Shown piece after piece: positions 16,614 to 24,934 of a DNA stretch of 64,000 bases (positions are counted from its first letter, which is position 1; every line of letters begins with the position of its first letter). The position numbers were made by a program, and so were the translations under genes. The DNA lies in NCBI RefSeq assembly GCF_011806425.1, contig NZ_JAATOV010000002.1, forward strand, positions 248,001 through 312,000. The letters are read 5' to 3'. This stretch comes from Thalassospira lucentensis (GTDB taxonomy: Bacteria > Pseudomonadota > Alphaproteobacteria > Rhodospirillales > Thalassospiraceae). Under the pieces are notes generated by a model. The model did no database searches. It was not told the origin of the DNA and saw only the letters and a program-made list of their open reading frames with translations.

Positions 16614-17338
16614 TATCGGATCTCCCCGATTGCGGCTTGTTTATCGGTTGCCGAAACATCCGCAAGGACGGTTTCACCAGCAATCGTGGTCTGGCCGACA
16701 ATCACGTTCGGCGACACACCTTCGGGCAGATACACATCAACGCGCGACCCAAAGCGGATCAGACCAAAACGTTCGCCAGCTTTAAGCTGTGACCCAGTTC
16801 CGACGTCACACAGGATACGACGCGCAACAAGACCGGCAATCTGAACAACACCAAACTCGCGGCCTTCCTTGTCACGGACAAGCAGGATCTGACGTTCGTT
16901 ATTGTCGGACGCCTTATCAAGTTCGGCATTGACGAATTTGCCCGGGACATAAGCCTCGCCAATGATTTCGCCGTTGACCGGGCAGCGGTTCACGTGAACG
17001 TTAAACACGTTCATGAAGATCGAAACACGCGTGCGCGGGGTTTTGTCTTCGAGTTCAAGTTCCTTGGGCAAAGGCGCCTGCGAAATCATGCAAACACGGC
17101 CATCTGCCGGGGAAATGACAAGGTTTTCGTCGGTCGGGGTAATACGGTCCGGGTCGCGGAAGAAGTACGCGCACCACAGCGTCAGGATCACACCGATCCA
17201 GCCAAGCGGTTCGGCGATCAAAAACAAGATCACAGTGATCGCCGCGAAAATCGCAACGAATTTCCAGCCTTCTGGATTAATCGGCACAAGAACGGATTTC
17301 AAAGTCTTAATTCCCTGGTTGCCATGGGGTGGGCACAT
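16613..17338 (-). CDS. psd: Phosphatidylserine decarboxylase (short type)
   Basis: Psd decarboxylates phosphatidylserine to phosphatidylethanolamine. The protein is processed at an internal Gly-Ser, seen here as RFGSR (G197-S198), giving an alpha chain with a pyruvoyl group. Two membrane segments lie near residues 27-60. ISPADGRV and [16 protein letters not shown] are typical of the soluble core. The first conventional start is ATG 17338, giving 241 residues but with no clear ribosome site. Family members start close to the [15 protein letters not shown] residues. An ATT codon at that position (17312) follows CAGGGA, raising the possibility of a rare start. The gene is followed by pssA with a one-base overlap. 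Confidence 0.93.
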   Translation of the reverse strand: MCPPHGNQGIKTLKSVLVPINPEGWKFVAIFAAITVILFLIAEPLGWIGVILTLWCAYFFRDPDRITPTDENLVISPADGRVCMISQAPLPKELELEDKTPRTRVSIFMNVFNVHVNRCPVNGEIIGEAYVPGKFVNAELDKASDNNERQILLVRDKEGREFGVVQIAGLVARRILCDVGTGSQLKAGERFGLIRFGSRVDVYLPEGVSPNVIVGQTTIAGETVLADVSATDKQAAIGEIR

Positions 17339-17343
17339 CAAAT

Positions 17344-17360
17344 TGGTACAATTGGTACCA
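17344..17360. promoter_or_regulatory. Palindrome TGGTAC-AATTG-GTACCA upstream of psd-pssA
   Basis: A perfect 6-bp inverted repeat with a 5-base centre lies 6 bases before the psd start. It resembles a repressor operator and shares its half-sites with the site at 31421-31438 in front of emrA and the TetR gene, though that one has a 6-base centre. The regulatory role is inferred. Confidence 0.45.
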
Positions 17361-17464
17361 CGAAGGCGCGTTCTTAGCATCTGGTAACGATACAGGGCAA
17401 CGCACCCCGAACAAAACGGTTCTTCTTTTTTCAAAAGAACGGTCAAAAACACACTTAACATGTG

Positions 17465-17504
17465 TCAGGGCCAGGCCCAAGAATATCCTTGGTCCTGGCC
17501 CTGA
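17465..17504. terminator. Long hairpin between LysM gene and psd
   Basis: TCAGGGCCAGG (17465-17475) pairs with CCTGGCCCTGA (17494-17504), with a further CCAAG/CTTGG pairing in the loop. It lies just after the LysM gene on the minus strand. The T run is missing, so it may be a processing or stabilising structure instead. Confidence 0.5.
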
Positions 17505-17525
17505 GATCTTCATGAAGAAAAGCTG

Positions 17526-18671
17526 TTACTCAGCCGCTTCTTCTGTGGTCGGCAAGGCAAAGATTTGCCCCGGATAAATCAGGTCAGGATCGCGGATTTG
17601 CTTGCGATTCTGCGCATAGATGATCCAGTATTTCAGACCTTCGCCATAGGTGCTGCGCGCAATCCGCCACAGGCTGTTGCCCGGCTGAACCACATAGCGC
17701 GTCCCCGGTTCAAGAAGGTCATCAGGATGGGCACGTTCAAACGGCATTTCAATCCGTGCTGTTACCTTGCCAGATGGATCCACCTGATCGGCGCGCAGCG
17801 TGTAATTGCCCGGCTCAATCGGTTCACCAATCGTCAGCGCCCACGTGCCGTCTTCGTCGGCTGGCGCACTGCCAACCGGTTTATTATCCAAATAGATGCG
17901 CACCAGATGGTCTTTGTCGGCTTTGCCCGACATCGCAACACGGCCATCGGAATCGTAGTCAACAACACCAATCGTCAGACGCGGTAGTTTTGCGCCATCT
18001 TCGCCAGCTTCCTGTTCGGCTGCTTTGGCCATTTCATCGGCCAGCGCTTTTGGTCCCTGCATCACCGTGGTGGCCCCACCGGATTCGGGCACACGAAGGG
18101 CAATGATCGGCTGTTCTGTGCCGTCTTCGGCTTTCTCGGCATCCGATGCCGCACCGTCAGAACCCGCAGCATCACTTGACGCGGCCGCGGTATCTTCTTT
18201 GGGGGCTTCTTCGGGGATCAGGACAACGATTTTATCGTCGGCTTTGCTAACCTCGCCGGTTTCATCTTCTGCTTCGAGCGAGAGTTCACGGTCGCCACTA
18301 TCAAGCGGCTTACCCGGCAAGACAACCCATTCACCGCGTTCATCCGCCGTTGCTTCGCCAATGACTTCGTCACCTTCGCGGATGCGGACTTTGCTGTTGG
18401 GTTCGGCACGCCCGGCAATCACGGCATTCCCGTCGGGGCCAATGCGCACAACATCAAAACTTGGATTTTTGATTTCAGGCGCAGCAGGCTGTCCGTTCGA
18501 CGGTGTGTCGGTCGCGGGTGTTGGTGCGTCGGTTGTTGAAACCGTTGGCGGCACTTGCGGCGCGGTCGTTGTCAGATCTTCATCCGCTGTTTGCGTCAAC
18601 ATATAGTTTGCCACAATCGCAGCGACGATCAGTACAACGCCGATAATGACGAGGATATAGGGTCGCTTCAC
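17526..18671 (-). CDS. LysM domain protein, membrane-anchored
   Basis: A 381-residue protein with one N-terminal membrane segment (residues 5-24), then a low-complexity stretch (Thr/Pro/Ala, 30-70), two Ig/BON-like beta modules that repeat the pattern DxxGxAxxxGxAxPxxxVRI (about 75-150 and 235-315), an Ala/Glu/Asp-rich linker between them (155-225), and a C-terminal LysM (RYVVQPGNSLWRIARSTYGE to YPGQIFALP, about 326-375) that would bind peptidoglycan. The topology suggests a cell-wall-associated protein facing the periplasm. This type is common in alphaproteobacteria without known function. It lies upstream of psd-pssA on the same strand, separated by about 190 bases with a hairpin. Confidence 0.85.
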   Translation of the reverse strand: MKRPYILVIIGVVLIVAAIVANYMLTQTADEDLTTTAPQVPPTVSTTDAPTPATDTPSNGQPAAPEIKNPSFDVVRIGPDGNAVIAGRAEPNSKVRIREGDEVIGEATADERGEWVVLPGKPLDSGDRELSLEAEDETGEVSKADDKIVVLIPEEAPKEDTAAASSDAAGSDGAASDAEKAEDGTEQPIIALRVPESGGATTVMQGPKALADEMAKAAEQEAGEDGAKLPRLTIGVVDYDSDGRVAMSGKADKDHLVRIYLDNKPVGSAPADEDGTWALTIGEPIEPGNYTLRADQVDPSGKVTARIEMPFERAHPDDLLEPGTRYVVQPGNSLWRIARSTYGEGLKYWIIYAQNRKQIRDPDLIYPGQIFALPTTEEAAE

Positions 18672-19012
18672 CGGAAATATCCTTGAACCATGGTTGTTTT
18701 ATCTACTGACGCGACCAACGCATTGAATTTGCTTGTCATATTCCCCCCAAACAACCGCACTGGCCACGTGAATTAGAGACTTGTACTACTTTAAGCCGTC
18801 GGTTTCCATAGCGTAACGAAGATACGTTAACCTGCAACCGTTAGGTAAAGATGAATGAAATCAGCCGCTTTGCGAAACGCCAGCCGCACAGCGCCTTAGC
18901 GCATCGGCGAAGACGACGTTTTGCGCGCTACCAGTTACGCCCCAATAAGCCGCCCCAGATGCATCACCGCCCTACATTTGCTCGGCTTACCCGCATCGGG
19001 CCGTTACACGCC
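18672..19012. other. Intergenic region upstream of the LysM gene
   Basis: About 340 bases without a believable gene. A plus-strand frame starting at 18851 is the shadow of the membrane-protein gene. An imperfect GTTAAC...GTTAGG element near 18825-18845 is the only local structure I see. Confidence 0.45.
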
Positions 19013-20005
19013 TTAGTAGGCGGTCACGCGCATCATCGCCCCCACATAGGCGACCAATGCCGCCATAGCAAGGGGCAGGCCCAGAACACCAATGCGGATA
19101 AACGCGCCAAGTACCGCACTTTGCGCCGGGTTATCTTGCGGTAAAATAACGGAAATCCGTGCTGCGGCGGGGCCAGCAGAAACCACCAGCAACAACACCG
19201 CCACTGCAAAGCAAGACGCCGGTATGACAATCATCACACCCGTCGCGCTGGCCATCAGGGCACAGACCACCGCAAGCCAGACCGTCGCGCGATATTGCGG
19301 GGCGGCCTTTTCCGATACCAAGGCGACAAACAGGGCGACGGTTAAGGCCGCCTGAAACACAACAAATGTCTGCAAGCCAAACTGATCGGCAATAATGCCA
19401 AGCCCGAGTGACAAGGTCATCAACACCGCAACTGGTCCGGGCATGGCAAAACCGGCAATTTCGTCTTGGCCCAATGAGGGTGATGCCTTGGTCGATTTCG
19501 CGGTTTTGGTGGATTTGGTCGCACGGCCCTTGGTTTTTTTGCCCTTGGGTTCGTCGTCAATATCGTCTTGGGAAAAGTCGGGTCGGGTCACAAGCAAGAA
19601 GCAGCCACCCACCGAAAGGTAGGCCAGCCACGCGACAACCTTGATCGAGGTTGGGTGATAGGCCAGACCATTAATTGGCGCAGCCAGCACCAGCCACGCG
19701 CCCAGCAGCAGCAACAGACCGGCAACCGCAAGACAAATGCGTTCGGAAATCTTGGAAAAATCGAGAACCGCGCCGAAAACCCCGCCCAGAACCAGCATCA
19801 AAAGTGCCGCGCCAATGCCCCCACGCGCGGTATCGGGCAAGCCAATGGCGGCGGGCACGGCAACAGCAACGGCGGGAATAACAGCACCCAGCACAATGCG
19901 CCGCGCAACGGCACGGTCCAGCCCCAGCCACAAGGCCAACATCAATACGGCGGCAATGACGGCTGATACCAAAATGGCCAGCCAGAAAGGATTGTCGACA
20001 AACAC
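19013..20005 (-). CDS. Integral membrane protein of unknown function
   Basis: This 330-residue protein has about ten hydrophobic segments in two blocks, separated by a charged cytoplasmic-looking loop (about 150-185) with repeated KxTKxTK units: GKKTKGRATKSTKTAKSTK. N-terminal segments are FWLAILVSAVIAAVLMLAL and IVLGAVIPAVAVAVPAAIG. No transport motif, cysteine cluster or catalytic signature is visible. The two-block layout with a basic central loop suggests an internal duplication or fusion, but the halves are not obviously alike. It is divergent from the LOG-family gene. The start at 20005 has only a weak ribosome site. Confidence 0.65.
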   Translation of the reverse strand: MFVDNPFWLAILVSAVIAAVLMLALWLGLDRAVARRIVLGAVIPAVAVAVPAAIGLPDTARGGIGAALLMLVLGGVFGAVLDFSKISERICLAVAGLLLLLGAWLVLAAPINGLAYHPTSIKVVAWLAYLSVGGCFLLVTRPDFSQDDIDDEPKGKKTKGRATKSTKTAKSTKASPSLGQDEIAGFAMPGPVAVLMTLSLGLGIIADQFGLQTFVVFQAALTVALFVALVSEKAAPQYRATVWLAVVCALMASATGVMIVIPASCFAVAVLLLVVSAGPAAARISVILPQDNPAQSAVLGAFIRIGVLGLPLAMAALVAYVGAMMRVTAY

Positions 20006-20440
20006 GTTGGGCGGTCCTGCCTTCTTTTTGGTTTATGGTGCGGCGGCCCATATGGCGCGCACAAATATCCTGCGTATGGTTCCTAGCCTTCCCACAATCA
20101 GGTTCAGAACTTGTTAACCATCGCGCGAAACTTTGCGGAATAATCGGGTGACACCGACAAAATCGCGATCAAAGCCAAGATTACCGTTGGGCCAAATCAC
20201 AATCAGACGGCTTCAGATTTCTTATCTGGCAGGGAAAAGCAACCAAATTGCGGCACCTATTTTGTTTTAATATGCCGTGGTGCAGAAAATCTTGACCTGG
20301 CCTGACGGTGATCGGCTATGGTAGCCCAAGATCACGCAAGCAATTTGATGTTTGCAGTTCCCGCCTAGTACGGGGCAATGCATGGGATATTTCCGTGCCG
20401 TCCCGATACCTGCGAAACAAGAAACATAAGGCAGGTCGCC
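20006..20440. other. Divergent intergenic region with a leader hairpin
   Basis: No gene is supported in this stretch. A possible promoter for the downstream gene is TTGACC (20292-20297) and TATGGT (20317-20322). A compound hairpin overlaps it: GTGATC-GGCT (20308-20317) with AGCC (20323-20326) and GATCAC (20330-20335). Confidence 0.4.
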
Positions 20441-21025
20441 ATGACAAATGTAAAATCAATCTGTGTCTTTTGCGGTGCGTCGGATGGTAAAGATCCGCGC
20501 CACATGGAAAACGCCATTGCCTTTGGCAAGATGATGGCCGAACGCGGCATCACGCTGGTGTATGGCGGCGGGCGCATTGGCCTGATGGGCGCTGTTGCCG
20601 ACGGCGTTATGAAAAATGGTGGCAACGTTGTCGGGATCATCCCGCAACATCTTGATGACATCGAAGTTGGTCATACCGGGCTTTCGGAACTGATCATTTG
20701 CAAATCCATGCATGAACGCAAAGTCGAAATGTTCAAACGATCTGACGCATTTGTTACCCTGGCTGGCGGCCTTGGCAGCCTTGACGAAGCGTTTGAGGCG
20801 ATGACCCTGCGCCAGCTTGGCATCCATGACACACCGATGGTGTTTTTCAATGCGCTTGGCTATTGGGATAAGTGCTTTGAAATGATTGATGGCATCATCG
20901 ATGAGGGTTTTGCGCGGCCAAGCCACAAGAACCTTTATACTGTCGCCAATACGCTCGACGAAATCTTTGAACAGCTTGCCGCCGAGCCCGCGCCGAGATT
21001 CGATCCGCGCGAAAAGCTGTTTTAA
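20441..21025 (+). CDS. LOG family (TIGR00730) Rossmann-fold protein
   Basis: A 194-residue protein of the family that includes cytokinin-activating phosphoribohydrolases, which release the base from nucleoside 5'-monophosphates. ICVFCGAS and GGGRIGLMG (residues 42-50) are typical. The conserved PGGxGTxxE site appears as AGGLGSLDE (108-116), with Pro replaced by Ala and Thr by Ser, although the catalytic Glu (E116) is kept. The start at 20441 has AAGGCAGG 6-12 bases upstream. An upstream in-frame ATG at 20378 lacks a ribosome site. A strong terminator follows at 21057. It is probably monocistronic. Its physiological substrate in bacteria is unclear. Confidence 0.85.
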   Translation: MTNVKSICVFCGASDGKDPRHMENAIAFGKMMAERGITLVYGGGRIGLMGAVADGVMKNGGNVVGIIPQHLDDIEVGHTGLSELIICKSMHERKVEMFKRSDAFVTLAGGLGSLDEAFEAMTLRQLGIHDTPMVFFNALGYWDKCFEMIDGIIDEGFARPSHKNLYTVANTLDEIFEQLAAEPAPRFDPREKLF

Positions 21026-21056
21026 GATCTTAGGTCTAAGACCAACCCCACCCATC

Positions 21057-21087
21057 GCCCTGTCAGTTTCAACTGGCAGGGCTTTTT
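21057..21087 (+). terminator. Rho-independent terminator after the LOG gene
   Basis: GCCCTGTCAGTT and AACTGGCAGGGC pair (one T-G) around a TC loop, followed by TTTTT. Confidence 0.9.
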
Positions 21088-21113
21088 GTTGTTTCTAGAC
21101 CAACGGCAAAGCC

Positions 21114-21569
21114 TTAGGTCAGTTCACAGTTCGGTTCGGCGGTAATTTGGGCCATGCGTTGATCAAAGTCATCGGCCAGATCGGCCAATGTGACAGCGGC
21201 AAATTTTCCGATCAAAAGGTTCTCGGCGGCTTCAAAGGCACTGCCAAGTGCGGAATTAACCGCCTGCTCGACCAGACATTCCGGGTGATCGATGGCAACG
21301 CCCACGGCAAAAAAGCCGGGATTGCCAAGGGCGCGATGGATATCAAGCATGGTGATTTCCGATAACGGTCGGGTCAGCACCCAGCCGCCGCCATGCCCCT
21401 TTTCCGAATGAACATATCCGTCATCGCGAAGGCCCGCCATGGTGCGACGCACGACCACCGGATTGGTGCCCAGCATCTGCGCAATCTGATCAGATGTCGC
21501 CGCACCTTCTATCCGGTCCATGTGAATAAGAACGTGCAACATGCGTGAAAGTCGGCTGTCACGGCGCAT
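21114..21569 (-). CDS. Rrf2 family transcriptional regulator
   Basis: A 151-residue protein with an Rrf2 winged helix: SRLSRMLHVLIHM, DQIAQMLGTNPVVVRRTMAGL and the wing HGGGWVLTRPLSEI. It lacks the three-cysteine cluster of IscR/NsrR. One Cys in the middle (HPECLVE) and one in the C-terminal NCELT remain, so it may be redox-sensitive or bind another ligand. The start at 21569 has GAGGAAG 7-13 bases upstream, clearly better than an earlier ATG at 21605. It is divergent from the flavoprotein gene, and the 154-base gap between them should hold its operator. Regulation of that neighbour is inferred. Confidence 0.88.
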   Translation of the reverse strand: MRRDSRLSRMLHVLIHMDRIEGAATSDQIAQMLGTNPVVVRRTMAGLRDDGYVHSEKGHGGGWVLTRPLSEITMLDIHRALGNPGFFAVGVAIDHPECLVEQAVNSALGSAFEAAENLLIGKFAAVTLADLADDFDQRMAQITAEPNCELT

Positions 21570-21723
21570 TTCAAGCTTCCTCGTACCGGTGTGATCTATC
21601 GCCATAGGTAGCATCTGGCACATCTCGCAACAACAAAAGTTTCGAAATCCTTTGACGGCGCCATATCACGATACTTATAAAGTTACATGAAATCGAAACA
21701 CATTTGCCAAGAAGGAATTTGAA

Positions 21724-22686
21724 ATGTCCCAGAACGCTTCTGTTGGCGCCGGAAACAGCGCCCGCGCAAAACCACGATATGATGTTGCGATCATTGGTGC
21801 CGGATTTGCCGGATTGTCCGCCGCATTGCAGCTTGCCCGGGCGCGTCGCACCATTTGCGTCATTGATGGCGGCGAACCACGCAACCGGTTTGCCACCACG
21901 TCGCACGGTTTTCTCGGTCATGATGGCAAAACGCCGAGCGAAATCCGCACGACCGCGATTGATCAGCTATGTCGTTATGACACCGTCGACTTTCGCGAAA
22001 CGATGGTCACCAAGGCCGCAGCATGCAAGGTGCCTGACGCACCCGACCGGTTATTTGACATAACACTGGCCGATGGCAGTCTGATCGAAACGCACCGCAT
22101 CATTCTGGCAACCGGTGTGCGCGATACCCTGCCCGACATTCCCGGACTTACCGAACGCTGGGGCAAAACCGTTTTGCATTGCCCGTATTGTCATGGGTAT
22201 GAAGTCCGCGATACGGAGATCGGGGTCATCGCAACGATGCCGCAATCAAGTCATCAGGCCATGTTGCTGCCCGATTGGGGACCAACCACCTATTTCACCC
22301 AGTCTGGCCCGACCCCGGACCAAGATACATTGATGACCCTGCGTGATAGCGGGATTACCATCGAAACCAGCCCGATTGTCGAAATTCTCGGCACCGCACC
22401 GGCGATAGCGGGCGTTAAGCTTGCCGATGGTCGGATCTTGGCGATCCGGGCGTTGTTTGTTGGTCCGACCGTTTCAATGCCAAACCCGATTGCGGAAATG
22501 TTGGGCTGTCAGTTTGAAACAGGCCCACAAGGGCCGTTTATTGAGGTCGATGCCAGCAAGGAAACCAACGTGCCCGGCGTTTTCGCCGCCGGGGATGCCG
22601 CCGCCGCAGGTCATAATGCCACCCTTGCATCCGCAGCGGGGGTTATGGCCGGGGTTGCTGTGCATCAGTCGCTGGTTTTCAAATAA
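21724..22686 (+). CDS. FAD-dependent thioredoxin-reductase-like oxidoreductase
   Basis: A 320-residue flavoprotein. The FAD-binding motif GAGFAG is at residues 25-30, the redox-active pair CPYC at C153 and C156 (HCPYCHGYE), and the second FAD contact VFAAGDAAAAG near 285. The NADPH-binding glycine motif expected after CPYC is missing: the equivalent stretch is IGVIATMPQSSHQAMLLPDW. This is the pattern of a thioredoxin-reductase-like clade whose members may not be ordinary NADPH-thioredoxin reductases. AAGGAA lies 7 bases before the start. It is divergent from an Rrf2 regulator, a frequent pairing, suggesting redox-controlled expression. Confidence 0.85.
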   Translation: MSQNASVGAGNSARAKPRYDVAIIGAGFAGLSAALQLARARRTICVIDGGEPRNRFATTSHGFLGHDGKTPSEIRTTAIDQLCRYDTVDFRETMVTKAAACKVPDAPDRLFDITLADGSLIETHRIILATGVRDTLPDIPGLTERWGKTVLHCPYCHGYEVRDTEIGVIATMPQSSHQAMLLPDWGPTTYFTQSGPTPDQDTLMTLRDSGITIETSPIVEILGTAPAIAGVKLADGRILAIRALFVGPTVSMPNPIAEMLGCQFETGPQGPFIEVDASKETNVPGVFAAGDAAAAGHNATLASAAGVMAGVAVHQSLVFK

Positions 22687-22747
22687 TCCCCCACAAAAAG
22701 CGGATGTTGAGATTGCCCGCGAAGTGACACCAAAACCGTTCGTCCCC

Positions 22748-22780
22748 TGCACCGCCCATGATCTGTGGGCGGTGCATTTG
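22748..22780 (+). terminator. Hairpin terminator after the flavoprotein gene
   Basis: TGCACCGCCC and GGGCGGTGCA, a perfect 10-bp stem with a 9-base loop, followed by TTTG. Confidence 0.75.
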
Positions 22781-22876
22781 TAACAAAGCGGCTTAACAGG
22801 GGATGTTCATATGCGCACCCCGGCTGCGGGATAACCGCTAATCCCTTGAATTACATTGCATTCACCCCTTGAGATA

Positions 22877-22892
22877 ACATTCACACGAATGT
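22877..22892. promoter_or_regulatory. Inverted repeat ACATTC-ACAC-GAATGT upstream of the ugp-type operon
   Basis: A perfect 6-bp palindrome about 80 bases before the DeoR gene, with a second CATTCAC half about 20 bases earlier. A second pair, GATCGTT (22931-22937) and AACGATC (22961-22967), lies closer to the start codon. Either could be the site of the DeoR regulator. Confidence 0.4.
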
Positions 22893-22969
22893 CACTTACC
22901 TGAAACCGTAGTGACAACGAAGCCACGTATGATCGTTTTCATGTTCAAAACAACAAATTGAACGATCAA

Positions 22970-23755
22970 ATGAATATATCAACGCGACAGCGTGACATTA
23001 TCGACATTCTACGCCGCGATGGGTTTGCGTCCATTGATGCGCTGGCGGATCATTTTGAAGTGACCCCGCAAACCGTGCGCCGGGATGTGAATACCTTAAG
23101 CGACGGCAACCTTGTGCGTCGGCGTCATGGCGGGGTGGAATATGCCGGGGAACCGGGCATGAATCTGTCTTATGACAGCCGTCAGGTGACCAATCTTGCT
23201 GCCAAGCACGCCATATCACTGCATGTTGCCAACCTGATCCCGGATGGGGCGTCGATCCTGATTGGGATTGGCAGCACGTTGGAACTGGTTGCGTTGAACC
23301 TTGTCGATCATCGCAATCTGACGGTGATTACCAACAATATGAATGCCGCCATGGCGCTGGGCAACAATACCGGCAACCGGATTGTCGTGCCCGGCGGCAC
23401 GCTGCGCCTGCCTGACCGTGACATCATCAGCCCCGAAGCCGAAACCATGTTTCACAATTACAAGGTCGATTACGGCCTGTTTGGCGTCGGCGGGGTCGAA
23501 CCCGATGGCACCTTAACCGATTTTGACCACCGCGAAGTATCGCTGCGTCAAGCGATAGCGGGCAATTGCCGCAATTCCATTCTGGTTGCCGACCAAACCA
23601 AATTTGGCCGCCCGGCCCCCGCCAAAGGCGGCCATATCACCGACCCGGACCTTGTGATTGTCGACAGCATTCCCGGCGGCGTTTTCGCCCCGCTGTTTGA
23701 TCGCCAAGACGTTCGTGCGCGCCTTCAACTTGCAAAAAGCGAAGTTTCGAAATGA
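22970..23755 (+). CDS. DeoR/GlpR family transcriptional regulator
   Basis: A 261-residue repressor of the DeoR class. The N-terminal helix-turn-helix is RQRDIIDILRRDGFASIDAL then VTPQTVRRDVNTLSDGNLVRR, and the C-terminal sugar-phosphate-sensing domain has GIGSTLELVA, ITNN and the DFDHREVSLRQA motif. The ATG at 22970 is chosen; a TTG four codons earlier is possible and neither has a good ribosome site. Its TGA overlaps the ATG of the ABC ATPase (ATGA), so regulator and transporter form one transcription unit. From the neighbours it most likely responds to glycerol-3-phosphate, as GlpR does. Confidence 0.88.
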   Translation: MNISTRQRDIIDILRRDGFASIDALADHFEVTPQTVRRDVNTLSDGNLVRRRHGGVEYAGEPGMNLSYDSRQVTNLAAKHAISLHVANLIPDGASILIGIGSTLELVALNLVDHRNLTVITNNMNAAMALGNNTGNRIVVPGGTLRLPDRDIISPEAETMFHNYKVDYGLFGVGGVEPDGTLTDFDHREVSLRQAIAGNCRNSILVADQTKFGRPAPAKGGHITDPDLVIVDSIPGGVFAPLFDRQDVRARLQLAKSEVSK

Positions 23756-24918
23756 CTGCCCAAACACCGTTCATCGAGATCAATTCCGTATCGCGCATTT
23801 TTAATGGCGGGAACGGGGTGCATGATCTTTCCATTGATATCCCGCGCGGCAGTTTCGTCGTTCTGCTCGGCCCGTCGGGCTGTGGCAAATCAACCACGCT
23901 TCGCCTGATTGCCGGTCTTGAAATTGCTGATCAAGGCAGCATCAAAATTGACGGCAAGGACGTCACCAACACCCCGCCATCCAAGCGCGGATTGTCGATG
24001 GTGTTTCAATCCTATGCCCTTTTCCCGCATCTAAGCGTTGCCGAAAACATCATTTTTGGCCTGAAAGTGCGCAAAACCACCAAGGGCGAGATTAAAACCC
24101 GCCTGGCCGAAGCGCTTAAAGTCACAGGGCTTGAAGGATGCGAAGATCGCAAACCCGCCGAACTTTCCGGTGGGCAGCGCCAGCGTGTTGCCCTTGCCCG
24201 CGCAATTGTCGCGGGGCATCCGCTGTGTTTGATGGATGAGCCGTTATCAAACCTTGATGCCAAGCTGCGCCATTCGGTGCGCAAAGACATCCGCGACCTT
24301 CAGCAGCGTCTGGGCATTACGGTGGTTTATGTCACCCATGATCAAACCGAAGCCATGAGCATGGCCGACATTGTCATTCTGATGAAGGATGGCCGGATTG
24401 AACAAGCAGGCAACCCGGGAGACCTTTATTTGCAGCCCGCCACCGCCTTTGCCGCCGGATTTGTCGGAAGCCCGCCCATGGGTCTTTTGCCCGCCGACGC
24501 CCTGCCAACTGACGTCATTCCCAACGGCCTTGCGGCCAAGGACCTTATTTTTGGCATCCGTCCCGAAGACCTGATCCTGACCACAGAGCAAACGGGCGAT
24601 ATGGCAGGCATTCCAGCCACCGTCACGGGCAGCGAATTTTTGGGGGCGGAAACATTTGTTTATGTCGCGATCCCCGGAACGGATGGGGCCACCGCCCGCC
24701 TGCCCGGTCGCGTTCATCTTTCGCCGGGGACGGAAGTCTCGCTCCGGTGGGCTGGTGCTGCGGCCCATTGGTTTGACCGCGAAACCGGTCGTCGTCACGC
24801 GACGGCGGCGACCAGCACAGCAGCCAACGCACCATCACAGACCACAGAATTTCAAACCTCAGAACTTCAAACCACAGCCTCTTTACCTTCTTCACCTTCG
24901 TCACTTTTGACACTCTAA
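23752..24918 (+). CDS. ugpC: ABC transporter ATP-binding protein (UgpC-type)
   Basis: A 388-residue ATPase of the MalK/UgpC class. Walker A GPSGCGKST is at 40-48, the signature LSGGQ at 138-142, Walker B LCLMDE at 158-163 and the switch His in VTHDQTEA follows. The C-terminal regulatory OB domain (from about 245, FGIRPEDLIL) is followed by a Thr/Ser/Gln-rich tail from about 343 with repeats like FQTSELQT that is not normal for the family. It overlaps the DeoR gene by four bases and precedes the binding protein by 16 bases. The assignment to glycerol-3-phosphate is by operon context and the look of the binding protein. Confidence 0.85.
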   Translation: MTAQTPFIEINSVSRIFNGGNGVHDLSIDIPRGSFVVLLGPSGCGKSTTLRLIAGLEIADQGSIKIDGKDVTNTPPSKRGLSMVFQSYALFPHLSVAENIIFGLKVRKTTKGEIKTRLAEALKVTGLEGCEDRKPAELSGGQRQRVALARAIVAGHPLCLMDEPLSNLDAKLRHSVRKDIRDLQQRLGITVVYVTHDQTEAMSMADIVILMKDGRIEQAGNPGDLYLQPATAFAAGFVGSPPMGLLPADALPTDVIPNGLAAKDLIFGIRPEDLILTTEQTGDMAGIPATVTGSEFLGAETFVYVAIPGTDGATARLPGRVHLSPGTEVSLRWAGAAAHWFDRETGRRHATAATSTAANAPSQTTEFQTSELQTTASLPSSPSSLLTL

Positions 24919-24934
24919 CAGGGAATTTATCTCC

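Noticed and set aside
18851-19144. Plus-strand frame of 97 codons rich in Arg and His
   Set aside because: It overlaps the end of the membrane-protein gene, has a composition typical of a shadow frame, and lacks a ribosome site.
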